Both the position numbers and the translations under genes were made by a program. A stretch of 32,859 nucleotides of DNA from Nitrospira sp. SG-bin2 (GTDB taxonomy: Bacteria > Nitrospirota > Nitrospiria > Nitrospirales > Nitrospiraceae): NCBI GenBank assembly GCA_002083405.1, contig LVWT01000021.1:1-32859 (forward strand), read 5' to 3'. Numbering within the stretch: position 1 is the stretch's first letter; each line of letters starts with the position of its first letter. Positions 1 to 8,205 of this stretch are shown piece after piece. A model generated the notes under the pieces. It did no database searches. It had not been told where the DNA came from and saw only the letters and a program-made list of their open reading frames with translations.

Positions 1-102
1 AGACGCGACAGACAATCTCTGCGGAAACGGCGGTCTCTGAATGACACGAGTTTGGAGAATCCTCATCCTGATCATCGGCGCGCAGCTGCTGGTCTATACA
101 GA

Positions 103-849
103 ATGACGGTCACAACGAACACCATGCGATTCTTCACGGACACGGGAGTCGAAGTTCCCGCGGTGACGGCGGAGCAGATGCGGGAAGGGGACCGCCTCGC
201 CAGCGAAGCGACCGGACCCAACCTGTTTCAAATGATGGAGAATGCCGGGCGCAACCTGGCGCTGCTCGCCATCGCGCTGCTTGGCGAGCAGCGGACGGCT
301 TCGCGCATCGTCGTGCTGGCTGGGAGTGGAGGCAATGGCGGAGGAGGAATCTGCGCCGCTCGCCACCTGGCCAATCGCGATATCAACGTCAGACTCTGCC
401 TCGCTGAGCCTGACCGACTTGAAGAAGTTCCGGCATTTCAACGAACAATCTTCCGGTCCACACAGGGCAGAGAAATCGACGACGCCTCCTTGAGCGCGGA
501 ACCGGTCGATCTGATCCTCGACGGCCTGATCGGATACGGACTCCGTTCCGCCCCAAGAAGTCCTGTCGCTGACTTGATTCGGTGGTCGAACGGCACGGGC
601 ATGCCGATTCTGGCGCTCGACGTGCCGTCGGGAGTGGACGCTACAACCGGTCACAGGCCTGGAGACTGTATCCAACCCCATTGGACCATGACGCTGGCTC
701 TCCCCAAGACCGGTCTGCTGCCTGAACGAACTGGACAGCTCTTCCTAGCTGATATCGGCATTCCAGAGCAGACGTATCGTCGTCTGGGATGGTCCTATGT
801 CAATCCGTTCGCAAAGGGTTTTTGGGTTCCGTTGATCTGCCGGTCATGA
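103..849 (+). CDS. NAD(P)H-hydrate epimerase-like protein (YjeF N-terminal domain)
   Basis: The protein of about 248 residues has the YjeF_N fold: an N-terminal helix with AEQMREGDRLA, the nucleotide-binding loop GSGGNGGGG near residues 74-82, the aspartate region LDGLIGYGL near 139-147 and LDVPSGVDATTG near 172-183. Family members epimerise the damaged cofactors S/R-NAD(P)HX. The usual loop is GxGNNGGDG; here the first Asn and the Asp are Gly, so activity or ligand preference may differ. It lacks the C-terminal dehydratase domain found in bifunctional Nnr proteins. The frame is open from a TTG at 52, but ATG 103 or ATG 124 (MRFFTDTG) is a more natural start; neither has a strong ribosome site. 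The family call is firm, the catalytic role less so. Confidence 0.8.
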   Translation: MTVTTNTMRFFTDTGVEVPAVTAEQMREGDRLASEATGPNLFQMMENAGRNLALLAIALLGEQRTASRIVVLAGSGGNGGGGICAARHLANRDINVRLCLAEPDRLEEVPAFQRTIFRSTQGREIDDASLSAEPVDLILDGLIGYGLRSAPRSPVADLIRWSNGTGMPILALDVPSGVDATTGHRPGDCIQPHWTMTLALPKTGLLPERTGQLFLADIGIPEQTYRRLGWSYVNPFAKGFWVPLICRS

Positions 850-892
850 CCCGCCCGTGCCGGACTCGGCTCAATCCTGACCACACCTGCTC

Positions 893-908
893 TGTAAGAC
901 ACATCACA
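893..908. promoter_or_regulatory. CRP-type palindrome 1 (TGTAA-N6-TCACA)
   Basis: TGTAA-GACACA-TCACA lies 133 bases before the ATG of the PagL-like gene. It fits the motif TGTRA-N6-TYACA shared with five other intergenic sites in this window. The rest of the 850-1041 gap shows no other clear element. Confidence 0.6.
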
Positions 909-1041
909 GACCTGCGACATGAATGTGCCGTAACATGCCATTCGTCCGATGATGGATGAAAAGGGAAGCGAGGATGGTCATGCGAAGGAAGGCAGCGTTG
1001 AATGACACGAGCGACCATGTGACTGTACGAGGAGACCCGAC

Positions 1042-1692
1042 ATGCTGAGAAATGTGCGTCGACAAATCGGCGCCTTGTTATTACTATCGACACTCGTCAT
1101 CGTAGTAGTCTGGGGCGAGGGCAGTGAAGCGATAGCGCAATCCTCCTTTGAAGCGCGCAACCTGATGACCAAAGGCGCCCTCGAACTCGGTGGGGCGCTG
1201 GGCTACGCACAGGGCACAACGGTGGTTGGCAACGGCCCCTCCTCCAACCGAAGCGCGGTGTTCGTCATGCCGCGCGTGGGAATAGTGCTCACCGATCCGC
1301 TGGGAGCTGGCTGGTGGCAAGGGAACGTCGAAGTCTTAGTTCAACCGGTGTTCGCTCGTTTTACCGAGCCGTTTGCAGCGGAAGCGACAGGAGGGTCGTT
1401 CCTCCTGAAATACAATTTTCTGTCGTTCGGGCGATGGGTGCCGTTCTGGGATGCCGGCGCGGGCATGATCTGGACCAATCTGGCACCACGGATTCCAGAA
1501 CAGATCACACAGGTTGAATTTGTCATGGAGACCGCCCCGGAGTGCACAATTTTGTGACGGACCGGATCACCTGGACGATGGGCGTGCAGTTGTACCACAT
1601 TTCAAACGCCAATCTTGGCGACCGCAATACCGGGGATCAACGGGGTGCTGCCCTTTGTTGGGATTTCACTCTTCACACCTCAATTCTTTTGA
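1042..1692 (+). pseudogene. Acyloxyacyl hydrolase (PagL-like lipid A 3-O-deacylase), two frameshifts
   Basis: The start ATG has GAGGAG 8 bases upstream, followed by a signal peptide ending near IAQS. The barrel sequence then runs through SFLLKYNFLSFGRWVPFWDAG to the first frame's stop at 1557. The family continues in another frame (VTDRITWTMGVQLYHISNANLGDR, with the HxSN catalytic motif of PagL) and then in a third frame (GINGVLPFVGISLFTPQFF, stop at 1690-1692). One base is missing around 1535-1540 and one extra G sits around 1629-1633, both in G/C runs, so the two shifts compensate in length. The intact product would be an outer-membrane enzyme removing the 3-O acyl chain of lipid A. As read it is broken; two sequencing slips are possible. 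TVP38 follows 16 bases downstream. Confidence 0.75.
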
Positions 1693-1708
1693 CGGAACGG
1701 GAAACTGC

Positions 1709-2485
1709 ATGGCGGCCACAAGAACCGGTTGGCTGAAATTCGGAGCACTTCTCGTCGGCCTTGTCGGCACCTACGTGGTGGTATCCTGGCTTGATCTCGG
1801 AGAACTGCTGAAGCCTGAGCAAGTAGCCGACCAGCTACGCACAGCCGGCCCCTTCGGACCGCTCTTGTTCATGGCGCTGATGGCGACCTCCGTTGTCATC
1901 AGCCCGCTTCCCGATCTGCCCCTAGTCATCGCTGCTGGCGCCACTTTCGGAACGATACTGGGAACAACCTACTCCGTCATCGGTGCAGAGATCGGCGCGA
2001 TTGCGAGCTTTCTCATCGGACGCACGTTGGGGCAGGAGATCCTCACCAAACTGCTGCGGACCAATGTTGTATTTTGCGAACGATGTTCGGACCGCCATCT
2101 GGCGATCTTTGTTCTGCTGGCCCGGCTGGTCCCGCTCTTCTCGTTCGACGTGATCAGTTACGGCGCCGGCTTGACGAACATGTCCCTCCGGACCTTCGCC
2201 CTGGTTACTTTCGTGGGGATGATTCCGCCGACGTTCGCGCTGACCTACGCAGGCAGTCAGGTGGTTTCCGGCGCGTGGCTGATGATTCTGTCGGGGACGG
2301 CCATGGTGACGGTACTGCTGCTCCTGCCGAAACTGGTGCTCCGCTACCCCACGGCGCGCTGGGTTCGTCTGCTGCGCGGCGACATGCCGGTGGCGTCTCA
2401 CATCCATCTCGCACCCGGTCAGCCGACGCGTCCTGTTGTAGACGGTGCCCCGCGATGCGATTCCTGTGGGGGACCACTGACCTAA
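1709..2485 (+). CDS. TVP38/TMEM64 (SNARE-associated/DedA-like) membrane protein
   Basis: The protein of 258 residues has an N-terminal membrane segment (GALLVGLVGTYVVV), the central VISPLPDLPLVIAAGATFGTILGT re-entrant region and LARLVPLFSFDVISYGAGLTNMS, the signature of the TVP38/VTT family of inner-membrane proteins related to DedA transporters and scramblases. The tail ends PRCDSCGGPLT, a CxxC unusual for the family that could bind metal. ATG 1709 was chosen because homology begins there; the frame is open from 1514 only because it overlaps the broken upstream gene. A second paralogue lies at 5742. Substrate unknown. Confidence 0.85.
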   Translation: MAATRTGWLKFGALLVGLVGTYVVVSWLDLGELLKPEQVADQLRTAGPFGPLLFMALMATSVVISPLPDLPLVIAAGATFGTILGTTYSVIGAEIGAIASFLIGRTLGQEILTKLLRTNVVFCERCSDRHLAIFVLLARLVPLFSFDVISYGAGLTNMSLRTFALVTFVGMIPPTFALTYAGSQVVSGAWLMILSGTAMVTVLLLLPKLVLRYPTARWVRLLRGDMPVASHIHLAPGQPTRPVVDGAPRCDSCGGPLT

Positions 2486-2665
2486 GGGTAAGGATATCGG
2501 TGGTCTCGGTTTCTGCTTTATCCAACAATCCTGACCGTGCTCGCCGCCGTCACCACTTTCCCGCTTTGCAGGCCCTGCTCCCAACAGCCATCGATTCGGC
2601 ACGCTTCTCTACCATCCACCTCGCCTCAACCCCTGGGCCCTACCATGGTGCAATCTCTCGGTGAT

Positions 2666-2681
2666 TGTGAGGTACCTTACA
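2666..2681. promoter_or_regulatory. CRP-type palindrome 2 (TGTGA-N6-TTACA)
   Basis: TGTGA-GGTACC-TTACA has a fully palindromic core (GGTACC) and sits 78 bases before the DUF2934 start codon. It is a member of the six-site family in this window. The rest of the 2486-2759 gap shows no gene I can support. Confidence 0.6.
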
Positions 2682-2759
2682 GCCGGCAGATTGAAAAGGC
2701 TGGTAAAAGAACGAGTAAGTGGGAACATCCCGACCACCTGACACAACAAGGGAGGAGTT

Positions 2760-2945
2760 ATGGGCAAAGAGAAAAAAGACGCCAAGAAGGGAATCGCGTC
2801 CGGGACGGACCGTGAGGCGGCGCAAGAAGACATCCGTACTCTTGCTTATCAGCTTTTCTGTGAGTGCGGGTGTGCACATGGGCACGATGTGGAGCATTGG
2901 CTGGAGGCAGAACGACGAATTCTCGGCCGGCATCACAAACATTGA
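2760..2945 (+). CDS. DUF2934 family small protein
   Basis: The 61-residue protein follows a strong ribosome site (AAGGGAGGAG). It has a Lys/Glu-rich N-terminus, then IRTLAYQLFCECGCAHGHDVEHWLEAERRIL, which matches the DUF2934 pattern (A-Y-x-L-x5-G-x2-x-G-H-D-x-E-H-W-L-x-A-E). The family has no assigned biochemical role and is numerous in Nitrospira-like genomes. Two extra cysteines (FCECGC) occupy the turn where relatives usually carry Arg/Gly. The gene stands alone behind CRP-type site 2. Confidence 0.85.
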   Translation: MGKEKKDAKKGIASGTDREAAQEDIRTLAYQLFCECGCAHGHDVEHWLEAERRILGRHHKH

Positions 2946-2973
2946 GGCGGAATCTCGTAGATCATTGATCCAT

Positions 2974-2992
2974 TGGGCAGTACCTCTGCCCA
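2974..2992. terminator. Short inverted repeat after the DUF2934 gene
   Basis: TGGGCAG and CTGCCCA form 7-base arms around a 5-base loop, 28 bases after the DUF2934 stop. There is no T-run behind it, so a terminator role is only a guess. Confidence 0.3.
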
Positions 2993-3034
2993 TCACGGGC
3001 GGCTCGTGGATGCGGCTTCTGGATCCCTCTGTCT

Positions 3035-3337
3035 ATGCATGCTCCATTCCGACTGCCTCTCATGATCGTGCTGGCAGGGGTGCTGTTCGCCTCGATCGTC
3101 TTGGTCAGCCCTCACCTGATCGTGCACGAGTTCGATCACGGGAACCATCACGCGAAGAGCCATTCGAATTCTCTCTGTGCGTGGTTCTGTGCAGCCGGTC
3201 AGGCCATGAATACCTCCTTCTCCCTGACAGGCGCTCAGCTTGCAGAGGCAGCGGTTCTCGACTGCAACCATCCGCCCCCTAGGCGGAATGTCCCACCGTC
3301 TCACTCGTTCACCCGAGGACCGCCCTCCGAGGCCTGA
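3035..3337 (+). CDS. Small secreted or membrane-anchored His-rich hypothetical protein
   Basis: The 100-residue protein starts with a signal or anchor segment (LMIVLAGVLFASIVLVS), then HEFDHGNHHAKSHSNSLCAWFC, a cluster of His and two Cys that could bind a metal, then a Pro-rich tail. I do not recognise a named family. No clear ribosome site precedes ATG 3035; an in-frame ATG at 3062 is an alternative. It lies just upstream of the broken outer-membrane barrel gene, an arrangement suggestive of metal handling in the envelope, but that is inference only. Confidence 0.5.
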   Translation: MHAPFRLPLMIVLAGVLFASIVLVSPHLIVHEFDHGNHHAKSHSNSLCAWFCAAGQAMNTSFSLTGAQLAEAAVLDCNHPPPRRNVPPSHSFTRGPPSEA

Positions 3338-3509
3338 CCGGTGTCAGCAACAGATCGTTCGTCAGCCCGAGTGCGACCTCGCGTGGACTGGTATCCGTGC
3401 CCCTGGCACGTCCACCCAGAGAGGATCGTGAGCGGGCGCTCTCGTCATTCTCTCGGTACGTCTTCGTTTCGGCGGAAGACGTGAACCGACCATTGAAGGA
3501 GTTCGTACC

Positions 3510-4570
3510 ATGCGATTGACTCGACACGTGTCATTTCTTTTCTTTCTGGCACTCCTCACCGTGTTTATCCGATCGGAGGCGCCGACCTCCTGTGGCGCCG
3601 TGAGCTGCTTTGTGGTGATCGGAGCACAGCAACAGGTCCCGCAACAAGGCGTGCTGACGGTGAGTGGGATCTATAACTATACTCCGATGCGGCTGCTGAG
3701 CGGTGCCACGGGGATCATTTCAGCTGCGGATTAGGCGCAGCAACGGTTGATTCTAGATCACCACCAGGGAATTCGAACCATCCACAGACCTATACGCTCG
3801 TCTTGAACTATGGCCTCACGGACCGGCTTGCTCTTCAAATGACAGTGCCATATCTCAAGCGAAAGCATCTGCACATTGATGGGCTCGGCGAGTCTGCAAC
3901 GGAGGCCGGGGAGCCCGTCAACTTTTCAGATAACGGCTTCGGCGACGTGCGGATGACGGCCAAGTACAATGTGTGGCCGGCGCTTCGCCACGCTATCGTC
4001 ATGGGGTTCGTACTTGAACTGCCGACCGGGGATACCCAGGCACGGGACAGCTCGGGGCAGATCTTGGAATCCTCGGGGCAATTGGGGCGTGGCCATGTTG
4101 GTCTCATCGGCTCGCTCTACCAGAACTATGAGTTGATTCCCCACCGGTTGAGCCAGTTCGCCTTCGCCAGCTATCGCCATACCTTCCGCAATCGGAATAG
4201 GTATCAGTTTGGAGATGACTATCAGTTCAACGCCGGCGTGAATCTGGTCACGACCCCCTGGCTTGTGTTGTCTCAGCAATTCAACTTCCGCTATCTCACG
4301 CACGACAACGTCACGGCAAATCTGGAGCAATCGGCCGCACCGTTTTCAGGGGAGGAACCGACGGTGATCGATCCTCGGATCCTCGATCGCCGAGTGTCGA
4401 ATACCGGATCGACCTACTTTGCCTATACACCAGGATTCCAACTCGACATTGGACAACTCTTCAACTCTCGATATACGGAAGCGACTTCGTTGTATTTTAT
4501 GGCCCAAATCCCCTTGGCGCGAGATATCAACAACAACCTTGCGCAGGGAACCAGTGTTGTTTTGGTATGA
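3510..4570 (+). pseudogene. Outer-membrane beta-barrel (transporter-like) protein, interrupted by TAG and a frameshift
   Basis: GAAGGAG lies 9 bases before the ATG, followed by a signal peptide and QQGVLTVSGIYNYTPMRLLSG. An in-frame TAG (3732-3734) interrupts it; the same frame then continues AQQRLILDHHQGIRTIHR, after which one base is missing near 3785 and the sequence goes on in the next frame as TYTLVLNYGLTDRLALQMTVPYL. The remainder to 4570 has alternating barrel strands (FASYRHTF, YQFNAGVNLV, FNFRYLTHDN). This is the style of porin-like outer-membrane proteins that accompany metal or aromatic transport systems; the substrate is unknown. The C-terminus may also be shifted, since RFNL, a typical barrel end, follows the stop in frame. 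As read it cannot make a full protein. Confidence 0.7.
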
Positions 4571-4612
4571 CCCGTTCGATTCAACTTGTGAAACCGAAAT
4601 CCTAGGCTTGGG

Positions 4613-4680
4613 CAACGGGCCTATGTACGTGCAGGTGATGGGAACAGCGTCTGCTCCCGTCGCTCGCAAGAGGCCCGTTG
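4613..4680. terminator. Nested inverted repeat between convergent genes
   Basis: CAACGGGCC (4613-4621) and GGCCCGTTG (4672-4680) are perfect 9-base arms, with a GGGA/TCCC hairpin inside the 50-base interval. The position between the ends of the barrel gene and the crp-type gene fits a bidirectional terminator. There is no clear T-run. Confidence 0.35.
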
Positions 4681-4704
4681 ATTGAAGAGCAAGAGAGGAA
4701 CTGC

Positions 4705-5406
4705 TCAAGAAGCGAGGTGAGAAAGGGCGTCCGGTCTCAGAATGGTGATCGTCCGTCCGTCCATATGAATGAACTCTTGATCCCGAAACTGTCCCATGAT
4801 GGTGCTCACCGTTTCACGGCTACAGCCAATCAGATTGGCCATTTCTTGGTGGGTCAACTTGGCCTTCAGACGAATCCCGTGTTGGTCTGTCACACCATCG
4901 GTCTTGCTCAACTCTAACAGGAGGTGGGCCAAACGCGCCGGGACATCCCGAAAGACGAGGTCTTCGACGCGGCTCTGGATTTTCCTCAGTCGCAGGCCGA
5001 TAAGCTTGGTCAACTTCACCGTTACGTTCGGATGCATCGCTAAATACTGGTCGAAGTCTTTGCGTGGGATCACGCAAATCAGTGTGTCATCGAGGGCTTC
5101 CGCTGAGGTCGAGCGGGGGGTATTTTCCAACACCTCCAACTCACCGAAGACTTCGCCAGGCTCCAGGATTTCAAATGTGACCTCTTTCCCGTTCGGGGCC
5201 GTGTTGGCAATTTTGACACGCCCCTTTTTCAGCAAATAGACACTGCTGCTCGGATCACCGGGAAGATAGAGAGGCTGGCGCTTTTTGACTTCCTCCATTC
5301 GGGTAATCTTCTCCATCTCCTGCATAGCAGACGGAGAGATCCCGTCGAACAAGCGAATGTGCTTGAGATACCACAGCTTATTGGAGGATGAGGAAGGCTG
5401 TTCCAT
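4705..5406 (-). CDS. Crp/Fnr-family transcriptional regulator
   Basis: The 233-residue protein has an N-terminal cyclic-nucleotide-binding-type barrel (about 15-130, with GEVFGELEVLENTPRSTSAEA), a dimerisation helix (130-150) and a C-terminal winged helix. The recognition helix is GCSRETVSTIMGQF, with Arg197 and Glu198 where E. coli CRP has Arg180 and Glu181, but Thr202 in place of CRP Arg185. There is no N-terminal Cys cluster, so it is not an oxygen-sensing FNR. ATG 5406 has GGAG upstream and starts where family homology starts; the frame is open to 5496. The helix predicts TGTGA-like half sites, and six TGTRA-N6-TYACA palindromes occur in this window, including one in its own divergent upstream region. 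The effector is unknown. Confidence 0.9.
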   Translation of the reverse strand: MEQPSSSSNKLWYLKHIRLFDGISPSAMQEMEKITRMEEVKKRQPLYLPGDPSSSVYLLKKGRVKIANTAPNGKEVTFEILEPGEVFGELEVLENTPRSTSAEALDDTLICVIPRKDFDQYLAMHPNVTVKLTKLIGLRLRKIQSRVEDLVFRDVPARLAHLLLELSKTDGVTDQHGIRLKAKLTHQEMANLIGCSRETVSTIMGQFRDQEFIHMDGRTITILRPDALSHLAS

Positions 5407-5741
5407 GTGCTCCACCGCCGATTCAGACCGACAGTCTAATGACTTCTCCTCCCATGAGGCAAGACATCTCTTGATGCCACAGTCCTTCGGTGGCATCGTC
5501 TGTTCGAAAAGGGTCTGTCATCCACCTGACACATTCGTGCGAAAGAACAACGACATCGTGCCGTGTGATGGGGCTGTTCTCCTGGCCGTCCTCAACCTAT
5601 CACACTGTGAACTGGCTCACAGAATCTCAACGGCACGTGGGTTATTGTGAAGTCATGTTGAGAGGTGATACTTCCGGAAAGCCTGATGTGCAGGAGAACC
5701 TCCATAAGGTTTCGCTCAGCCACACGAAGGGAGTCCAGTCC
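5407..5741. other. Divergent intergenic region with an inverted repeat
   Basis: This 335-base gap separates the crp-type gene from the TVP38 operon. Besides CRP-type site 3 (5606-5621) it holds GATGCCAC (5473-5480) and GTGGCATC (5490-5497), perfect 8-base arms around a 9-base loop, in the leader of the regulator gene. An open frame runs through it into TVP38 but shows no family resemblance. Confidence 0.4.
5606..5621. promoter_or_regulatory. CRP-type palindrome 3 (TGTGA-N6-TCACA)
   Basis: TGTGA-ACTGGC-TCACA is the canonical CRP consensus at all ten core positions. It sits between the regulator gene and the TVP38 / FAD reductase operon, 120 bases before the TVP38 start, so both directions could be controlled, including autoregulation. 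Confidence 0.65.
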
Positions 5742-6518
5742 ATGGAAACACAGTGCGTAGACGAGCCTCAGAATGACACGCCCCATCCGATGCCCCCTTT
5801 GCATCAGGGCACGTTACCCGTTACGCCCGCTAAGGGGCATCCTTCGGGCAAGGTGATCATCGCTCTGGTGATCGGACTGGCCATCGGGGCGTTCTTCTAT
5901 TTTGACCTCGGACGATTCTTGTCGTTAGCTGCCCTGAAAGACAATCGGGACCATCTGCTGGCGTTTACAGAGGCGAATTATGTCGCTGCAGTTGGCCTCT
6001 TCATTGTGGCCTATGTGATCGTCACCGGCTTATCGCTGCCGGGTGCGGTCATTCTCACGTTGGCTGGAGGGTTCGCGTTCGGTGCCGCCCTTGGTACGCT
6101 GTTCGTCAATCTCGGGGCGACAACCGGCGCCACCCTGGCGTTTCTGACCGCACGGTATGTGTTGCGGGACACCGTGGAGCAGAAGTTCGGGAAATCGCTG
6201 AGACCGTTCCAAGAAGGCTTCGCCAAGAATGCGTTCAGCTACCTGCTGACCCTCCGGCTAATTCCACTCTTTCCGTTCTTCGTGGTCAACCTCGTATCCG
6301 GGCTGACTCGCGTCAGCGCGGGAACCTATATCGGAGCCACCGCGCTCGGCATTATTCCTGGTTCCTTCGTCTATGCCTATGCGGGACGCCAACTGGGTAC
6401 CATGAACTCCCTGAAGGAAATCGCGTCGCCGAATGTCATTGGCGCCTTTATCCTCTTGGGACTGCTGGCCCTCGTTCCGGTCGCCTATAAAAGATTTGCA
6501 ACCAAACCAGCGTCATGA
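5742..6518 (+). CDS. TVP38/TMEM64 (SNARE-associated/DedA-like) membrane protein, second copy
   Basis: The 258-residue protein has a polar N-terminus, a first membrane helix (VIIALVIGLAIGAFFYF), the core TGLSLPGAVILTLAGGFAFGAALGT and RLIPLFPFFVVNLVSGLTRVS, and a last helix near the C-terminus. ATG 5742 follows AAGGGAG. It is 46 bases upstream of the FAD disulfide reductase gene, a TVP38 plus mercuric-reductase-like pairing known from many bacteria (sometimes annotated as a mercury or selenite module), although the function of the pair is not settled. The C-terminus lacks the CxxC of the copy at 1709. Confidence 0.87.
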   Translation: METQCVDEPQNDTPHPMPPLHQGTLPVTPAKGHPSGKVIIALVIGLAIGAFFYFDLGRFLSLAALKDNRDHLLAFTEANYVAAVGLFIVAYVIVTGLSLPGAVILTLAGGFAFGAALGTLFVNLGATTGATLAFLTARYVLRDTVEQKFGKSLRPFQEGFAKNAFSYLLTLRLIPLFPFFVVNLVSGLTRVSAGTYIGATALGIIPGSFVYAYAGRQLGTMNSLKEIASPNVIGAFILLGLLALVPVAYKRFATKPAS

Positions 6519-6564
6519 ATAGGTCATCGATCAACCGATAACTTATAACGAATGGTGCTACACG

Positions 6565-8148
6565 ATGATGAATCCTGTCTCAGAAACCGTTGCAATGAGT
6601 GCGCATGGACAGTCGTTGGTTCTTCCCAATGACGAGTACAACCAGCAGCTCGTCACCAATGTGCATCCTGCCGATTGGGTCAACCCAGAGCCGACCGGTC
6701 GCTACAATATCGTAGTCATCGGAGCCGGCACGGCGGGACTCATCACAGCGGTCGTTGCGGCAAGCCTGGGGGCTAAAGTCGCGTTGATCGAAAAGCATCT
6801 CATGGGTGGAGACTGTCTAAATGTCGGATGTGTGCCGTCGAAAGGGGTAATCCGAGCCGCCAGGGCCTGGGCCGATCTCCGGAAAGCAGCGGAATTCGGT
6901 CTGCATATACCCGCTGGCGTGACGTATGACTTCGGCGCAGTCATGGCGCGCATGAGAAAGTTGCGCGCGCGGATCAGTCACTACGATTCAGCCCATCGAT
7001 ATGCCAAACTGGGCGTGGACATCTACATCGGCAGCGGGCGCTTTCTCGGTCTCGATACCATCCAAGTCGAAGGACCGGCGGGTACCCGGATCCTGACGTT
7101 TGTGAAAGCCGCTGTCTGCACCGGTGCACGAGCATCGGCTCCTCCGATACCCGGCCTACAGGAGGCCGGGTACCTGACAAACGAAACCGTCTTTTCCTTG
7201 ACGGAGCTGCCACAGCGCATCGGTGTGATCGGGGCCGGCCCGATTGGGTGCGAACTGGCGCAATCCTTTGCCCGTTTTGGCAGCCAGGTCTATCTTATTG
7301 AAGCGATGCACGGGATCATGCCGAACGAAGACCGCGACGCGGCGGACATTGTCGAGCAACAGATGGTTCACGATGGGGTGAAACTGCTGTGCTGTGGAAA
7401 ACAGTTGCAGGTCGGGAAGATCGAAGGCGGCACACGTTTGACGGTCGGCTCGCATGGCCAGCAGTACGATGTGACCGTCGACGAAATCCTTGTTGGGGTC
7501 GGACGAACACCGAATATAGAGGGGATTGGGTTGGAGGCGGCAGGAGTCGACTATGACAAGAACGGGATCACGGTGAATGCTCGATTGCAGACGACGAACC
7601 CCAGGATTTTTGCGGCCGGCGATGTCTGTTCACGCTACAAGTTTACCCACGCAGCTGATGCTATGGCCCAAATCGTCATCCAGAATGCGCTGTTTCCCCA
7701 CCCGTTTGGGTTGGGTTATGCCAGCGTCGAATCGCTGATCATGCCCTGGTGTACCTTTACCGAACCGGAAGTGGCCCATGTCGGGATGTACGAGCAGGAT
7801 GCAAAAGAGAAAGGCATCGAAGTCGAAACCTACACCTACAAACTCGACGAAGTTGATCGGGCGATTCTGGACGGAGAAGAAGACGGGTTTGCGCGGGTCC
7901 ACATTCAAAAAGGGACGGATAAGATTCTCGGCGCGACGATCGTAGCCGCCCATGCCGGCGACATGATCAGCGAATTGTCCGTTGCCATGAAGGCGGGAGC
8001 AGGCGCCAAGACGATCGCTACGACCATCCATCCTTATCCCACACAGGCTGAGGTCACCAAGAAAGTCGTCACCCTCTGGCGTAAAGCGCATTTTACGCAG
8101 AGGACCAAAAAGCTGTTGATCAGGTTGTTTGCGTGGATGCGGCGATAG
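6565..8148 (+). CDS. FAD-dependent pyridine nucleotide-disulfide oxidoreductase (mercuric-reductase-like)
   Basis: The 527-residue protein has an FAD Rossmann motif (VIGAGTAGLITAVVAASLGA, about 51-70), the redox-active pair Cys84/Cys89 in GGDCLNVGCVPSK, an NAD(P)H motif (IGVIGAGPIGCELAQSFARF), the second FAD contact (IFAAGDV) and the dimer-interface HPYPTQAE in place of the usual HxHPT. Such proteins are often labelled mercuric reductase, but it lacks the HMA domain and the C-terminal vicinal Cys pair that pass Hg(II) to the active site; its tail is basic (KAHFTQRTKKLLIRLFAWMRR). A different disulfide or electron-transfer role with the adjacent TVP38 protein is likely. ATG 6565, 6568 and 6598 are all possible starts. 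True MerA is at 25177. Confidence 0.88.
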   Translation: MMNPVSETVAMSAHGQSLVLPNDEYNQQLVTNVHPADWVNPEPTGRYNIVVIGAGTAGLITAVVAASLGAKVALIEKHLMGGDCLNVGCVPSKGVIRAARAWADLRKAAEFGLHIPAGVTYDFGAVMARMRKLRARISHYDSAHRYAKLGVDIYIGSGRFLGLDTIQVEGPAGTRILTFVKAAVCTGARASAPPIPGLQEAGYLTNETVFSLTELPQRIGVIGAGPIGCELAQSFARFGSQVYLIEAMHGIMPNEDRDAADIVEQQMVHDGVKLLCCGKQLQVGKIEGGTRLTVGSHGQQYDVTVDEILVGVGRTPNIEGIGLEAAGVDYDKNGITVNARLQTTNPRIFAAGDVCSRYKFTHAADAMAQIVIQNALFPHPFGLGYASVESLIMPWCTFTEPEVAHVGMYEQDAKEKGIEVETYTYKLDEVDRAILDGEEDGFARVHIQKGTDKILGATIVAAHAGDMISELSVAMKAGAGAKTIATTIHPYPTQAEVTKKVVTLWRKAHFTQRTKKLLIRLFAWMRR

Positions 8149-8205
8149 AGAAGCGCGTCGTAAATACATAGGTTTCACGCACGTTGTGTTGAAAGGACAG
8201 AGCGT

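Noticed and set aside
38..1011. 13-base direct repeat TGAATGACACGAG at 38-50 and 999-1011
   Set aside because: Only two copies, no flanking structure; may be a leftover of a small duplication or chance.
6565..8148. Calling this gene merA
   Set aside because: It has the disulfide-reductase fold but neither the HMA domain nor the C-terminal Cys pair; a true merA with the Cys pair is at 25177-26586.
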